Part shown: positions 23,385 to 37,026 of the stretch, piece after piece
Layout of the letters: the number at the start of each line of letters is the position of its first letter
How positions within the stretch are numbered: position 1 is the stretch's first letter
NCBI GenBank assembly: GCA_013397935.1
Contig: VZRN01004661.1
Location: forward strand, 2,223,281-2,287,280
Direction: 5' to 3'
From: Dasyornis broadbenti
Taxonomy: Eukaryota > Chordata > Aves > Passeriformes > Dasyornithidae
Length of the DNA: 64,000 bases
The notes under the pieces: generated by a model
Database searches by the model: none
Told to the model about the DNA's origin: nothing
The model's input: the letters and a program-made list of their open reading frames with translations, nothing else
Program-made: the position numbers and the translations under genes

Positions 23385-25089
23385 ACATGTATCTTAGGTA
23401 AAATTTTCATACTTCCAACAAAATTATAACATACTGCAATTTGAAAGCCTCAGATGAAAAGTGTCATATAAATGCAAAGTGCTAAGAACGCAGTAAGAGA
23501 TTTGCATTTAAGAGAAAAAAAAAATAGTGATTCAAGAAGCACTTCTAGTAAGAAACAAGGTAACAATTTCTTAAAAGTCTCTTTTTAATATAGAATGAAC
23601 TGAAGAAATCTCATTTATAGTCATTCACAGCAAGTGATCAGCAGAGGACATAATGTCCTCTTATCAAAGTCTCCTTTGCAGGAAGGACAAATTTATTAAA
23701 CAAGACAGACAGGAAGAGCAATAGATAGTGCTCACAGCTCTAAGTCAAAGACATTTAAAACACTAAATTCCATCTAGTCCATCTACCCACAGGTGGTTTT
23801 TCCCCACAATCAAATGAATGGAGGCTGGGGAAGGAACAAGAAAGGGACAGGAACTCTGTCAGCCCTTTGGAAAACACAGTGAATCCCTCCTCCTTACTCA
23901 AACAAGTGGTACAGAAGGAACATTCTGTGACTTACAGCCCAGTTCCTCACTTTGATTAATAAAACATGGGGAGAAACAGGAATTGCAGAGAATTCCATAA
24001 AGCAGTAAACAGCAATTTAGTGGTGATAGTATAGCAGCTACTACCCCACCCCCAGCACAGACTCAGATTTCAGTAAAACCAGCGCTGTTTCAAGTCCACT
24101 GTTCCCTGAAGTCCCATTAAACCTTTCTGTGTGCTGGGTGAGTCCCAGTTGCTTGGATTTTCACATTAGATTATACACTGCAATAACTGTGGCCTGCGCT
24201 CTTTCACATTCAGTCACTTGTTTCTTGGTGCTAAACCCACATCACAGAAGCTACAGCAATGCATCCCCAGTTCCTGTGGAAGCCATGGCCCTGACTGTGG
24301 CCTTGAAACATGGTTTGCTAGCATTCATTCAACTTTATACAGCGCTGCTAGAAAAGCATTTATGGGTAAGGACTACTGTCTCCAAATAAAGAGATATTTA
24401 TGGCTCAGAGTAGAAAAAATAATCAGATCATGGACCCAATTATTATGTGAGTAATTTCTAGAAATACTTCCATAGATAGAAAGCACAAAAACAATCTTCA
24501 AAAGGTGAGGAAAAAACCCCTCTCTTTCCTTGTAGATTTTGGAAATATGCCCACAAAAAAATAAAAAAAGGAAAAAAAAAAACCCAGCTCTAAAGAGCAA
24601 GCAAAGACATAGTTCTTAAGACTCAGCTTCATCCTATCTTTCTTGGGACCTCATTGCAGCAAAGCCATTCTCTCTTCTCAGAGATCCCAAGCAATCCAAG
24701 TACGTGGAGGGAGCAATGGAAGTGGTGATTCCCCACCTCCTCAGGGCTGGACTGGTGCCCAGCCTCCCACACATACACGTCTCGGGAAGAGCCTTCAGCC
24801 TTTGCAGCCGCTGCAACTGCTTTCACACCCAGATTCAACTTCATTTCTCCCACAGCAGGGAGGCGGCCTCAGAAGAAATTCATCTTTTCTAGAAACCACA
24901 AACCAAATCCTAGCTGTTAGTAAAATAATCTCTCCCGCCCCATTTTAGTCATCTCAACAGAGCTACCACGATCATATTTATTCCAAGGATGTTCCTTTCA
25001 GCTCCTCAGCTGTGTGAAGAATTCATCCCTCATTTATGTGATACCAAATGGTGTTATGAAACTCATACCTTTTGCCTTCTTTTCCTTTT
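23385..25089. other. Non-coding stretch
   Basis: No gene recognised. Overlapping frames on both strands at 24629-24948 (up to 101 codons) lie in a locally GC-richer patch and cancel one another as evidence. An A-rich run occupies about 24546-24582. Confidence 0.55.
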
Positions 25090-25123
25090 CAGCTAATGGA
25101 ATATATCAGCTCATGGAATATAT
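25090..25123 (+). repeat. 17-bp tandem duplication
   Basis: cagctaatggaatatat is followed at once by cagctcatggaatatat, two units with a single A/C difference. This looks like a recent slippage duplication with no evident function. Confidence 0.92.
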
Positions 25124-28100
25124 ATTAACAGAGTCTCCATGGAGCAAGAGACTATTTTGTCCTCTTTCTTTCCCTGCTGAAAGGGTTAACCAATTGACAA
25201 TATGGCTGTGTTGGAGAATAAATTAGAAGATGGATTAACTATCTCCCAAAGATAAAATAATTTCAGTTTACCTGTTCTCCAACAGCGTGCAAAAATAAAT
25301 TTCTTTATTTAAATCATCAGAAGAAACAAATTGCAAATTAGCCAAAAAAAGGCTAAGTTTACTGCCCTCATTGCTTACTGTTAAAACTAAGTTTGATCAA
25401 GTGAGGCTCATTTCAAATGACAGAAATTACCAAGGATTATAGCAGGTGTAGCCCATCATTCGCTGAAGAACAATGTTACGAATTTTCTTCTACAAGGCAC
25501 CTCAACAGCAAGACAGCATTGACTTTCTACAGTAATTGCAAATAGAGTGCCTTAGAAATACACTGGAATAAGGTATTTATTCATTATAAATGGAAACTTC
25601 TCCTTTGAATTGTTAACTCGGTCCCTCTGAGCCCAAGCATGCTCCATCTTTAAACCTGCCCTCATTCCAGGTTTCCAAGCAGGGCATGGCTGCACGGGAA
25701 ATCCAAGCAGCCCTCCAGCCCCATCCCAAACGCTGCTCCCAGCAGAGCGGAACACTCACACTGCTGGTGGAGCTCTCTGGCTGAGTGGAATTTAGCAGAA
25801 TTCTGAACGCCTTCAGTCCCCAAACCCTAATCCTAACTTGTTATCCCAGAGTGATAAGGGTTGATTTGGTATAAAGCTGAACCGTTCCCAGAACTCTGTT
25901 AATCATAAAATATTCTCCATAATCTGTTGAGGAATAAAAAGAAGAAACAGGAATTCTTCCTCACAGACATCATTACAGAGATCCCTGCAAAGGGTGATGG
26001 TCCCTTACTTAGGTAAAGACCGTAAAAACAAATTTTGAAATCATATCATTCGAGAAATGTAACTTGTAATCTGTTTTTGCCAAATATCCCTTCTGTTTCC
26101 ACATTTGTCTTGGATCAATAGATATTTGCCAGGATTCTCCAAAAGGGTTATTTCCAGAAATAGCAACTAGTCCAAAAGACTTTCTCCTGAAAGGAACAGA
26201 ACGGGCAATATCCAGACTAAGCTGTGCCATAACCTGTTGGCAATATGTGACTCAATAGATGAATCTGCTGCATGCACATCACTTCCAGCATTATATGCCA
26301 ATAAGTAACCTGATCACATAGAACAGAATTTTCTTTGGACAGCATGGATGGATTGATGTTGTAATACACTTTATAAAACAAATAAAGGGTTTTTAAAAGG
26401 ATCTGAAAGTCTGCACCATCTCCCAAGTCCCCAGATCTTTCCTGTAAAATAAAAACCCAGTTCTGTCATACTGCTCATGTCTCATTTTGCATTTTATATA
26501 TGAACAGCTATTAGCATTCAGTAAAAATAATAATAATCTAGACAATATCTAGATGCAATGGAAAGATGTGTGCAAGTTCCTCACCTTTTTCCTTCTCCAA
26601 TCCACAGATTTAAGTTTCTTACTTCAATTATCTTAACAGTTATGATTATCCAAACATTCACGTTATAAAGGTCTTGTATATGGATGAAAATCTCTCTCTG
26701 TATTTGGAAGTATGACAACCTCATCAATCAGAAAATGGAGATAATAAACATCTTTGAAGAGTGTTTTAGAAGTTAGTGAAATATTTACAAATATAAATTT
26801 GAACTCCTGATCTTAAGGCTCTCATGTTACTCTAATTATACTGCAATTGGAGCTCCCTGTGTATACAAATATGTTTGGAGTGCATATAAGTAAAATTACT
26901 TAAATTAAAATTGTTTCTGCATTATTCCTGCCAAAGGAAAAAAAATATTAAAATATAAGGATGTATCAGTTGTTAAGAATACTCAGATACAATAGTTAAA
27001 TGTTACCCAAAAATAATTTTGTTCCTTACAATGCCTCAACCAAACTTCTAGTAACCATTTAAGATTGCTTAATATATTTCCATATCTTCATTTTTCCTTT
27101 AATGCAGCCACACCAGTGTTCAAACACACACATCTCCAAAGGTTATCCCTCTCTTACAATTAAATACACAAATCAGCACTCAGGCAGGTTTGGCAGGGTA
27201 GTTACTGCACAGTGGGTCCCGTAATGGAATTTATGTCTTCACCAGGAGAAAAATTGCTGAAAACTGAACTCAGATTATGAAGGTCTAAAAGGTACAATGG
27301 GTTTATCAAAACAAATTCCCTGGGCCGATTCTTGGTACAGCAGAACTGAGGTATCCAGGGCCCCACCTGGCTACCCTGGCCTTTCACTGACATGCAGAAG
27401 GATACACAGAGGAGAAACAGGAACAAGCAAGCTTTGTACTGAGCCTGAAGCACTCAGAAGTAGAGAATCATGGTAAATAAGGCCAGAAAAAACTTCAAAA
27501 AGGTATTTAGTACAGAGCACTAAACCTTACTCCCAGAGCACCCTCAATTAGACTCTTGTTATTTCTGGCAGATGTTTATCTAAAGATGTCCAAAATGAAT
27601 CTTCAGCACCTCCCTGCACATTAGCATTTTTTAAATCTTAACTATTTGAGATATTTTTTTTAAAAAAGCATTAAACCAGAAGTCATTTGACACAAGCTAA
27701 GCTCGTTATTTCCTTTCCTGTGCCTCACAGATGTGGAGGTTAGATTATTCTATTCTTCTTTTCACAGCTTTGGCACACTTGCCTACTACGTCCTCCATCA
27801 GTCTTTAAATAGAGAATCCTGTTTCATTCAATCATTCCTCCTAAGTCGTGTTTGCAACGCCTCTCCTTATTCTCCTTCCTTTCCAATTTGTTCTTACCTG
27901 TACAACTCTCCAGCCAAGGGCAAATGCATGATGACAAGAGCAGAAAGAACAAGCCATTTCTTATGCAAAATAATCTTATACAAGATAAACATATTCCTGA
28001 CTCTTTTTCGGTTTGTGAACTACTACAACCCTCACATACAATTAGTGTTATCCCATCCCTTATTTGCACAGTATTTTGTGTGAATCTTCCAGAAGGACAC

Positions 28101-31100
28101 TTTTCCTGAGAGAGGAAATGTGCACAGTTTTTCAGCCTGCAAACTCATTTTGGATTGTAGCACTCTTCCCACCTCTTTGCAGACACTCAGCACTGTATAG
28201 CCAAAACATATATTTATTTTTCCATCCATACTCATTGATAACATCATTGAACCACACTGGATGTCTAACAGATATTTGCAGAATCCTAACAGACATTTTG
28301 AGACGAAATATCAGTGATTATTCTTCAAATACCATTTTCCAGGTGATTTTGCACTCACCTTAGAGCTCCCTCATGTGACTTCTGCAGCAAAGGCAACTTG
28401 TAAAGAAAGAGGACATCTTTGGTGCAGCTGTGTGATAATTCTCACACAACTGTTAGAAAGCATTTTGAAAGAGCAACAAACATCTCTTTCTAATCAAATT
28501 GTTTCTTCTCTCTGCTTCCTGTTTCCTAGAGAAACCTATCTGCCTCCATGAAGTCATCAGTCACTCCTCCTCCTCATTAGTTGCTAAAAATCAGGAGTAC
28601 CTATTCCTGTTAAAAATAAGACATGATTTGTTGTCTCACATTTAATTATGAAACATATTCACTCTGCTTATTAGTTGGGATTTAGCATAAAAATAATAAT
28701 GGATAAACAACAAATAGGGACAACAGTGGAACATTTTGAAAACAGGTCTCCCATTAGCCAATCGATTGGTGTGCTCCCACTCAAGGCCACGGAACCTGAA
28801 GCTGTCCTTGCGGGCCAGACTTCACGGAGTCTGTTGCACTCACACTTGTGAGGTTTTATCCAGCTGTGAGACTTGAGGGCCAACTTAGAACAGAAGTTCC
28901 TCACTGAATACATTGTTTTTCGTGATACCAAGAGACCCGAAAAAAAATTCAAATTAAAATACTGAAAGAACTCAGTTCAGCAATTATAATGCTTATGTGA
29001 CAAAAGACACTCCTCTCTCTTTCTGTCTCCTCTTTTTCTTTTTGGTATGGGAATTCTTTAAACAATAAGCACCATAGAAATCCAGGTTTGCCTACTATGT
29101 TTTTCCTTGGAAATTAAAAGACAAGTGGCAAACCAGTTGATTTGAGACATCTGAGAGATATCACATGTAAAAAGCCTATTAACTAAGTTGGGAATTCTTT
29201 CCTGCCAAAATTGAGTCTGCCTCTATATTTGTACTTGCTTAGCAAAACACCACTGCAGTTGCCAAGTTCTGGCCTAATTCATGTGTGAGGTATTGTGTAA
29301 ATTCTTTAATAGCTGATTTTGGTTACAGGCTCATGACTATTAAAACATGATGCAGAGGAGGGAGGTCATGGAACCGCTCAAAACTTGCTGAGTATGCCAG
29401 GGTTTTGGGGTGGGAAGCCTTGGCGGCAAATTTGAGACAGCTAAGGCTCGTGGATGCAGGTAGGTGCCCACTCAGGTGAGGTGGAGGAGCTCAGGGCAGC
29501 TATGCCAGCCCAGCACTTGGAACAAAACAGGCCAGAATGGACCTCTCTCCTTGCACCTCTCCTGCTTTTTCAGTGCCTGGGTACAGAAGCAGCTGCCTGC
29601 AGAACAGGGGCTCCCAGGGGCAAGAGCAGGAACATCTGCTCGCACCAAGTAAATCCATGCAGCCTAACCTGCAATAACTGATCCCCACAATGCGTGCCAA
29701 ATGCAGATTTTAAATAAGCTGGATGCACCAAACAGCCTTGCAGGGTCCTAACTACACAGGAGTGCTCTAGTGGTAACAGAAATATAAATGCATTTCACCA
29801 GGAGGGCTTGGAGAAATGCTCTTTGTTAGCAATCCACACCTACTCTCCTTTTCATTTAGAGCTGACAAAAACTCCCAGAGCCTCAGCGATCCAAAAATGC
29901 CTGCAACAAAACCATGAAAGATAGTGCTTCAAAGAACTGATATTTCTAAGACAAATGGCAAGCCAAAGCAATTCTTCCTCAAACAGAAGAGGGGACGGGG
30001 AGGGGGGAATGAAGAAAATAAGCATAAACCCTTCCCCACCCTCCTTTTGCAGGTCCCCTTTAAACAGACTGTACCCTCCCCCTACAAAAGGAAAAAAAAA
30101 GTCGTTTAAACAAACAACAGATGCTGTCTAAACTAACTGCATGGTAAGTGCATACTAAAGACATATGCTGACTTCTACCTAGCCATATGTCCTTCCCACA
30201 CACATACTTTAGCTCCAACTTTGGTGCAGTTTTAGACAAACAGAACAAGGGTGCATGGAGAGGTTGTACTCTAGCAAGTTTTCAGAAAATCCCCTAGGAT
30301 TTGTTTAATCGATGACAGACCCTAAAAAGTAAACAGTACAAATAAAATGCTCCAGAAAACAGAAATTACCCGTAACAATTAAAGAGATTTGTAAGCATAG
30401 ACTGCATCTCTGTTGAAGTGATGTTGCCGCATAATTGTTGCTTTTAAATGTGTTAGAATATAACATCAGATTATAACATTATTTTCAAGAGCAGTGAAGG
30501 AATTTATTATAAAAGTATCTTCTTTTAATATCTAGTAACTTGGTTTATCTACCCTAAAAACCAGACTCTTAGCTTTCCCTAGAAAATATTGAATTCTACT
30601 TTGTTCCCCCTGGATTCCAAATGTAATGCTGCTTCCCAGATGATAAAGTCATATGTTGTCAAACATATAGCTTAACTGTACCAGAACTATTCGAGCTGGA
30701 AAACAGGGCTTGGAAAATATCAGCAGTTACACTTTGGCATAAAAAGCTGTTGCTTCTAAGCGTATGCTTGGAGGATTAAGAAAAGATCAAGAGGTAAAAG
30801 ATCACAGATCTGGCCAGCTGTTAGCATCTAACTCCAAAATGTGGCCTCACCCATCCTCTACTCAGATTTTAGTGGAGAAGCAGCAGCAAGTCTGCAAACT
30901 AAACCTCACTCTGGCTTGATGGATTTAAGTGTTTCCCTCTTTGCATAGCTGAATTAAACCAGCTGAAAATTATTTTTAAATATCATCCAAACCTCACTGC
31001 ATTTTCTCCGCTATTATTTAACATATTAGGTAATTTCGAATAATTGTTTTCTCCTCCACCCCCTAATTTTCCCTTATTCAAACCTTCAATTCACACACTG

Positions 31101-31875
31101 AATTTGTTTTAAGGTGTTAGGTCCAGGGCACCCATAGAAATTTTGTGGCAACATCCTGATATTGCTACTTCAGTGCTGTCTCATGGTCCTACCTGCAGGC
31201 TGGGGCACTGCCCTAGGAAGCTCCTCTCCAGTAAACAGTATTTTTCACAAAAAGGATGTAAGAGTATAGTCAGTCAACAAGGTCAATGGCAAACTTATAT
31301 CTGTACTTCACTGATTAAACTTTTTCAGTTGTGTCCTTGATCCTTTCTCTTTCCCTCCTCATCCCCTCACTCCAGAAGCAACCACCACTAGAAGACACAC
31401 AGCCTTCGAAACATACAATGAGGTATAGAACTTTTATAAGGTTAAGTTAAAAAGAAGCAAATAATTGTACTTTTGTAAGTACACAAATAATTCAAAATAT
31501 TTGGATTCCCCTTACATCTTTGTGTACAATGCCTTTAATCTCTGTTCAGTTCCATACGATGTGTCTGCACTTTTCTGTAATTGCATGGGCTGGCTCAGGC
31601 GTCCTCTTTGCTTCTCTGTGAAAAACAAGAGAAGACACCACCTACCATCTAAGCTATAAAACTCTAAATACTTTGCCTGAAAAAAGTCACAATGCTGTGG
31701 TATAATGCCTTAAATAGAAAAGCCTGTGAGACAGGTAGCTACTGGGGATGGATGGGTGGATAGATAAGTGGATTTTAGTGTATCTTCATCAATACCTCAA
31801 CCAAGGCCTGGAGGGATCTTTGTCCTCAAGGAAACTGTTAGAGGAGAAATATCTTCTCAAAATCTATTAAAATAC
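25124..31875. other. Long AT-rich non-coding stretch
   Basis: No gene or interspersed repeat recognised in 6.7 kb. Frames at 27733-28083 (plus, 116 codons) and 28064-28363 overlap minus-strand frames and lack motifs. A pyrimidine-rich run lies at about 29009-29043. A purine-rich G-run, gaggggacggggagggggga, lies near 29990-30010; it has only three clear G runs. A GC-richer patch at 29440-29660 holds no recognisable exon. Confidence 0.55.
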
Positions 31876-31895
31876 ATAAATAAATAAATAAAAAT
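31876..31895 (+). repeat. Short (AAAT)n microsatellite
   Basis: Three to four AAAT units ending in a longer A run; low information content. Confidence 0.85.
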
Positions 31896-34800
31896 CTGTA
31901 GTATATTTTCTCCTACAAAATACAACTGAAGTCATGCATGAAGATAATTTCTTAAAGCTTTTAAGGGAATCTGCATGAAAGTTCATTAAAGTTTTACAGT
32001 CACACAACTAACACAGTTGTACCAAGCCCAGGCCAATAAAACATTCATTCCCACCACAGCCAGGCTCTCAGCACTCAAGTAGCCAAGTTAGGTTTCTGTT
32101 TCACCATTGGTGTGTAAGCACTTGGACTCTTTGAAATGCAGTATCTTATCTCTAGTGAAACAATGTCTCCTAAGAGAACAAAGGCTGCATCTCACTTTTC
32201 TGTGTATGAAACGTTTCTCATAAACCAGCTGCTTTGCCTATCCAATGATCCTCTTTATGCATTCAGCTGCAGCCTGCCAGCGTCCAGGGCTCGGTAGCTT
32301 CCCATTTGTCAGCATGAATCTAGCAGGTTCCTCTGCCTGCACCTCTGCTCACACCCTTCAGCAGGAAAACTCCCTGGTGCGACACAGCAATAGTCGGGGA
32401 CTAGTACAGTCACCTTGTTTACTGCATGGGAGCCAGTGATTCCTGAGCCAAGAGCAGGTTTCAAATCAGGTCAAAAACCATTCAAGACTCACTCAAAAAA
32501 CTATATGCCCAGAGAATCCTCATTCCTCAGCAGCTAGCCCAGGAATGCATGTCAATAAATTAGCTGTGTACTACCCTTTCAAGTGGGTATACTTTCTGGC
32601 ACCTCTGATGTCAGGAGCACTGCAGTTTGCGAGTGGATGAGTACAAAGTTTACGCTGCGGGTAATTCAGTGTTTACTTCCAGATAGCGAGTTGGCCTAAG
32701 GAAACAAAGGTTGGCATAATACATAAGCAGAATGTGAGAGAGGCAAAAAAAGAGCTTGGTTAGGTGAATTTTCACAAACCCAAATCTTAGTTCAAGGTTT
32801 ATAGTGTCCCACTTGATAGTTCCACTGCCCCGCCTCCCTCGGTTTTCCAGTCATTAGCATTCTGGTGGTTCATGCTAATTGAAAGTCATCATTACCTTTG
32901 GGTCTAACAAGAACAAAAGGTAACTCCTGAGTTAACAAAAGACTTCATGTCTTATATCCTTCCACTCTGTACTTCTGCACTGGCTGCACAGATATACAAG
33001 AAGATATTATAGTCCAGCTGAAATGTGTATATAATGATTATCTGTCACTACATTGTGAAAACCAGCACTACCTCCTGTAAAACACTTAAATACAGGAGTC
33101 TTGACTTGCAGACTTCAGAATGAAGTGCTCAAACCTGAGCTGACAAGGTAAAATACTCAAAATCATCAAATAAAAAGTTGTAATTAGTGCTGAGATTTCA
33201 GATTTTGATTTACAGAGCCAGATCTTTCTTATTCAGCAATTAGCAGGTAAATAAAGAAGAGATCATCCACGGCCCCTAAAATGCTTGCATAAATGCCCAT
33301 ATGGAAAAGGAAAATTGGATTATTAAAAAGAAAAAGAATAGCAGTAAGTTGTTAGGAGCCTTGATTCCACCATTAGTAATTTCATAGTCTCTACTGACAG
33401 TCAGGTAAAAAAAAACAACACACATGGATTCAAGAAACCAGATGGCTCTGAAGATGAAAGAAGAACTAACAGCTCAGGGTAATTTTTACTATGCCCATTA
33501 GAGACCTTCTGAAGGCGAACAGGAGGAGGAAACTAAGCTGGTCAAAATGTAGGACACCATATCAAAGTCATCCCAAATAATGACATTACTGTAGAGAAGC
33601 AAAATTCTGGACATTCTAATGCTTCCATTTGTTATCTATTTGTTCCTTTTGAAACTCGCACATGTATGCCTCTACCCCTAAGAGAGGTCTTGAGAGCAAT
33701 TCTGATATTCATGTCACTTGCTGTCATTCTAAAATAATAATATGTCTTTTTAAGAATTTGGTGAAGGGTTAGGAGAGACTGGAGCCTCAAGAAAGACCTG
33801 TGGCCTCCAGCAGTGTTACAGAAAAAACATTCTATCCTTATTTTCAATTGACCACTTTTTTTCTTAAGCCCCATCAAGTAGGCCTCATGGTCTGACTTTC
33901 AGAAATTGAATCCCCAGTGGAGCCATAGTGAGGACACAAAATTCAGCTTAGTTTCCAAACTGCATGCCAGATCCCATGCAAAAGAAAGTAAGATGAGAGC
34001 ACCACAGGAAAACTCTTTGGTGCTCACGCTTTGGCTGATTTGCATCTGGCCCTTGTAAAGCAGAAGATAATAATCTGTGACCTTGCACAAGCACCCAAGA
34101 TTTTTATTTAAGCATCTCCTTTAAAAGCCCTTTATAAATAGTTCGCTTTGTGCTCCACTCCCATGAGGAAGTTTCCACAAGGGAGGTTTCCACTCGTTAG
34201 CGTGTCTGAGCAACATCAGCTCCCCAGTGCCACAGTGCTGGTGGCTTAGGTGTGGATGGAAACAAGTCACACTGGAACGGAGCTTCCTCTGAGACGTTTC
34301 ACTCTTCGCCAGGAAAACAGATGCTCGTGTTTTTATGCTTATGTTAAAAAGTTCTTTCAAGTTTTGCCTTCAGTGACAAAGTTAAAAACAGAGAAAAAAC
34401 GTTTCTTCCTGTTTTAAAAATAACACAAAAAAAGCTGAAATTTCTTTTGAAGAGAGTAGTCCAGGAATCAGAGAACCAGGGAACAAAGAGTCTAAGTTTC
34501 CATCAGAAGAAACCAAAGGAAATTTCTGCTTCCTAGAGAAGCACATCAAACATTCTGGTCATTCCAACCATCCTGGAAGACCTTCACCCTCAACAACGTT
34601 TCTGAAGTGAATAATATGAATACTAATGCAGATACATAATTCCTTCCTGTTGATGACAAAAGATGTAGTTTATCAGTCAGGCCCACTCAACTTGTCTGCA
34701 AAAGAATAACATATTCTCACATTTGTCCTTATATTTGTTCTGTAAACAGAAAATGACACAGCAGAACAGCAGCTGTTGATTACAGCTCCTTTAAGAATAA

Positions 34801-34926
34801 AAGTACATAATATAGCACTCCAGACATACCATTTAGAAACAAATTTCACTTTAAAACATCTTATTTGCTCTTTACTGCCAGCCAGTTGTCACCAATGGAA
34901 CAAGAATTCTCTTCCTGTCTCCCTGT
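31896..34926. other. AT-rich non-coding stretch
   Basis: Nothing recognised. All frames are below 85 codons. Confidence 0.55.
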
Positions 34927-34979
34927 CATATATATGTAATATATATATGAAAAAAAAATACATACACAAACACACACAG
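34927..34979 (+). repeat. AT / A / CA low-complexity tract
   Basis: An imperfect (TA)n stretch with one interrupting gta passes into an A9 run and then an imperfect CA-rich stretch (acacaaacacacacag). Confidence 0.85.
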
Positions 34980-37018
34980 ATAGCCTGAATAAATGCATAC
35001 GATCTCAGTAGCAGCATTTAGCTACCCAACCATCCCTTATGTTTTTCAGAAACCATCCACCAGTGCAGACAGGAGCAATGGACTGGCTCTGGAACATCAG
35101 CATTTTGATTTAACACAACACACAAAATCAAATCTCTAAAGAAGAAACAGTTTGCAGATGAACAGTTAAAATGGAAGGGTTTTTTCCACAGAATCTCTTT
35201 GGTACAATATCTGGAGAACCAAACATAAAGTTACAAAGAAATCAGATGAGAAAATTGGCTGCACCTTCGCCAGATATTTCTGGCACACTAAAGCATCAAA
35301 AGAAATATCTGGAGACTATGAAGGGCAACGCACTGATCATCTTTTCTTGTTTTAAAAATCAAACCAATTTCAATTTTTGTTATTAATTTTCAAGAAAGGA
35401 AAAAAACTCCACCAAATTTACACAGATATTTGGCCTCAGATGCTAGTGTTTTTTGTAAAAATGAAAGATTTCTCTATCTTCTAATTTTACCTTTATTGTA
35501 CGAGTGCCATTCACTGTAAATTTTTCTCAGGTTAAATTTCAATTCAGTTACTTTAATTGACAAATTTAATCACAAACAACTTTGCACACATGTGATTGAA
35601 TCATGTATACAGTAGAATAAATATGCAGGATGCATTCCAAATGTGTTGGCTCTGGTCCAGAAGCCAATGACTGAAGCAAATTTGGATTACCCACATGCTT
35701 TAAATTAAGCACTTGCTTTAGTGTCTAGAGAACTGAAGCCATAATTTTTTACTTTTCTCTCCACAAAACTTTATAATATTGTCCTGAGACATTTAAAAAT
35801 AAAGAAAAGATGAAGAGCAGTGACGTTAATACAGTTACACAGGAATAAGATAGTGAGAACAAGAAAAGAAATGTGAACTCTGTGTCGCTTGAGTATTTGA
35901 AATCTTTCTATTGTAGAAATCTACAGACTGTGAAAATCTTGACTGATAAGTTTGTATTCAATCATGGATTAAGGAAATACATTTTTCAGAATCTTATTAT
36001 AGAGCCAAGAGACTGAATGAAGCCTATATTATAGCTCTCTAACAGAATCTTACAATGCTATGTTTCAAACCAAGATAAATAAAATATTCATTATTATTTG
36101 GGGAAGAATATTTTATTCCCTTATATTTCTGCTTTCTTTTTCCCCTCTTACTTTCCCCTTGTGCTTGAGGAGTTACAGTTCTATTTGGTGTATTCTCATA
36201 TGTACAGGGCAGCACTATACATGGCGGTAAATAAATAAAACTGAGTAAGCAAACATTATTGTAAAAAGGCAGAACCAAAACCAAGGCTTCAATGATATCA
36301 GAGCTGGAAAAAACGACTTCCAATTCTCTAGCAACGATACAATTCCTCAGCAACAACACAGCAGACAAACATTTGCCAGTAAAAGTGGGCAATAGCTGTG
36401 AAAATGCAACAATTACAAAAATGTATTTCTTTACATATACCAAATGTATGAAAAAACCCCTGATATCTTCCTCTGTTTGCATCTATAGTCAGCTCTGTTT
36501 TCTCTCCAGATAGGTCTGCATGCTTTCCTGGGATGCAAAAATCAAGGAAAGTTATGGTTCTAATTTAGTAACCTGGTAGAATTTGAGTTGATCTGATCTA
36601 CTTTTCTTCAAGCAGTTTAAGGGTTTGATGCACTGATTTTGCTCCAAGTGTAGACGCAGAAGTCTGAAACAGTTTACTGACACAGTTACCTTTTAGAGGA
36701 ATGAATAGTTGCTCCCATTCTAAAACAATAATTTAGATAGTTCTCCTTCATCTTTTATTTCTCTCCATGTGGAATTTAACCTCTTTTGCACACAATGCAG
36801 AGCAGCATGACTAACTGATATAATGTATAGGAAATGACTTGTGGAGCTAAAGCAAACAGTTGATGTGCTTACAAGATAAGTGTCAGCTTGCGGAAATAGC
36901 AAATAACAATGACACAATTCCCTCCTCTCCAAGTATGTGCACAGTGCAAAGACCTGCTGCTAATTTTCACTCAGCAAGGGGGGGATGCCATTGGCCTTTT
37001 GTTACACAGAGAAGCCGG
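34980..37018. other. AT-rich non-coding stretch
   Basis: The minus frame 36039-36482 (147 codons) is the longest frame outside the GC-rich and A/C-rich patches. It is rich in Leu, Ile, Val and Phe in its first half, consistent with random AT-rich DNA. I see no family resemblance and no framing splice sites, so I treat it as chance. Confidence 0.5.
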
Positions 37019-37026
37019 TGACGTCA
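37019..37026. promoter_or_regulatory. Perfect CRE palindrome (TGACGTCA)
   Basis: This is the full 8-bp cAMP-response element recognised by CREB/ATF proteins, including its CpG, in the context ccggtgacgtcatttgg. The surrounding 100 bp are somewhat GC-richer than the flanks. No TATA box, CpG island or first exon is apparent next to it. An 8-mer occurs by chance about once per 65 kb, so it may mean nothing. Confidence 0.25.

Noticed and set aside
25820..25845. Telomere-like ccctaatcctaa (and ggtttagggtt at 48813)
   Set aside because: Only one or two degenerate units; not an interstitial telomeric array.
27601..27620. RE1/NRSF-like ttcagcacctccctg
   Set aside because: Only the left half of the motif matches; the ggacag right half is absent.
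36039..36482. 147-codon minus-strand frame as a gene
   Set aside because: Hydrophobic AT-driven composition without a signal peptide or membrane pattern I can define; no splice context; within chance length.
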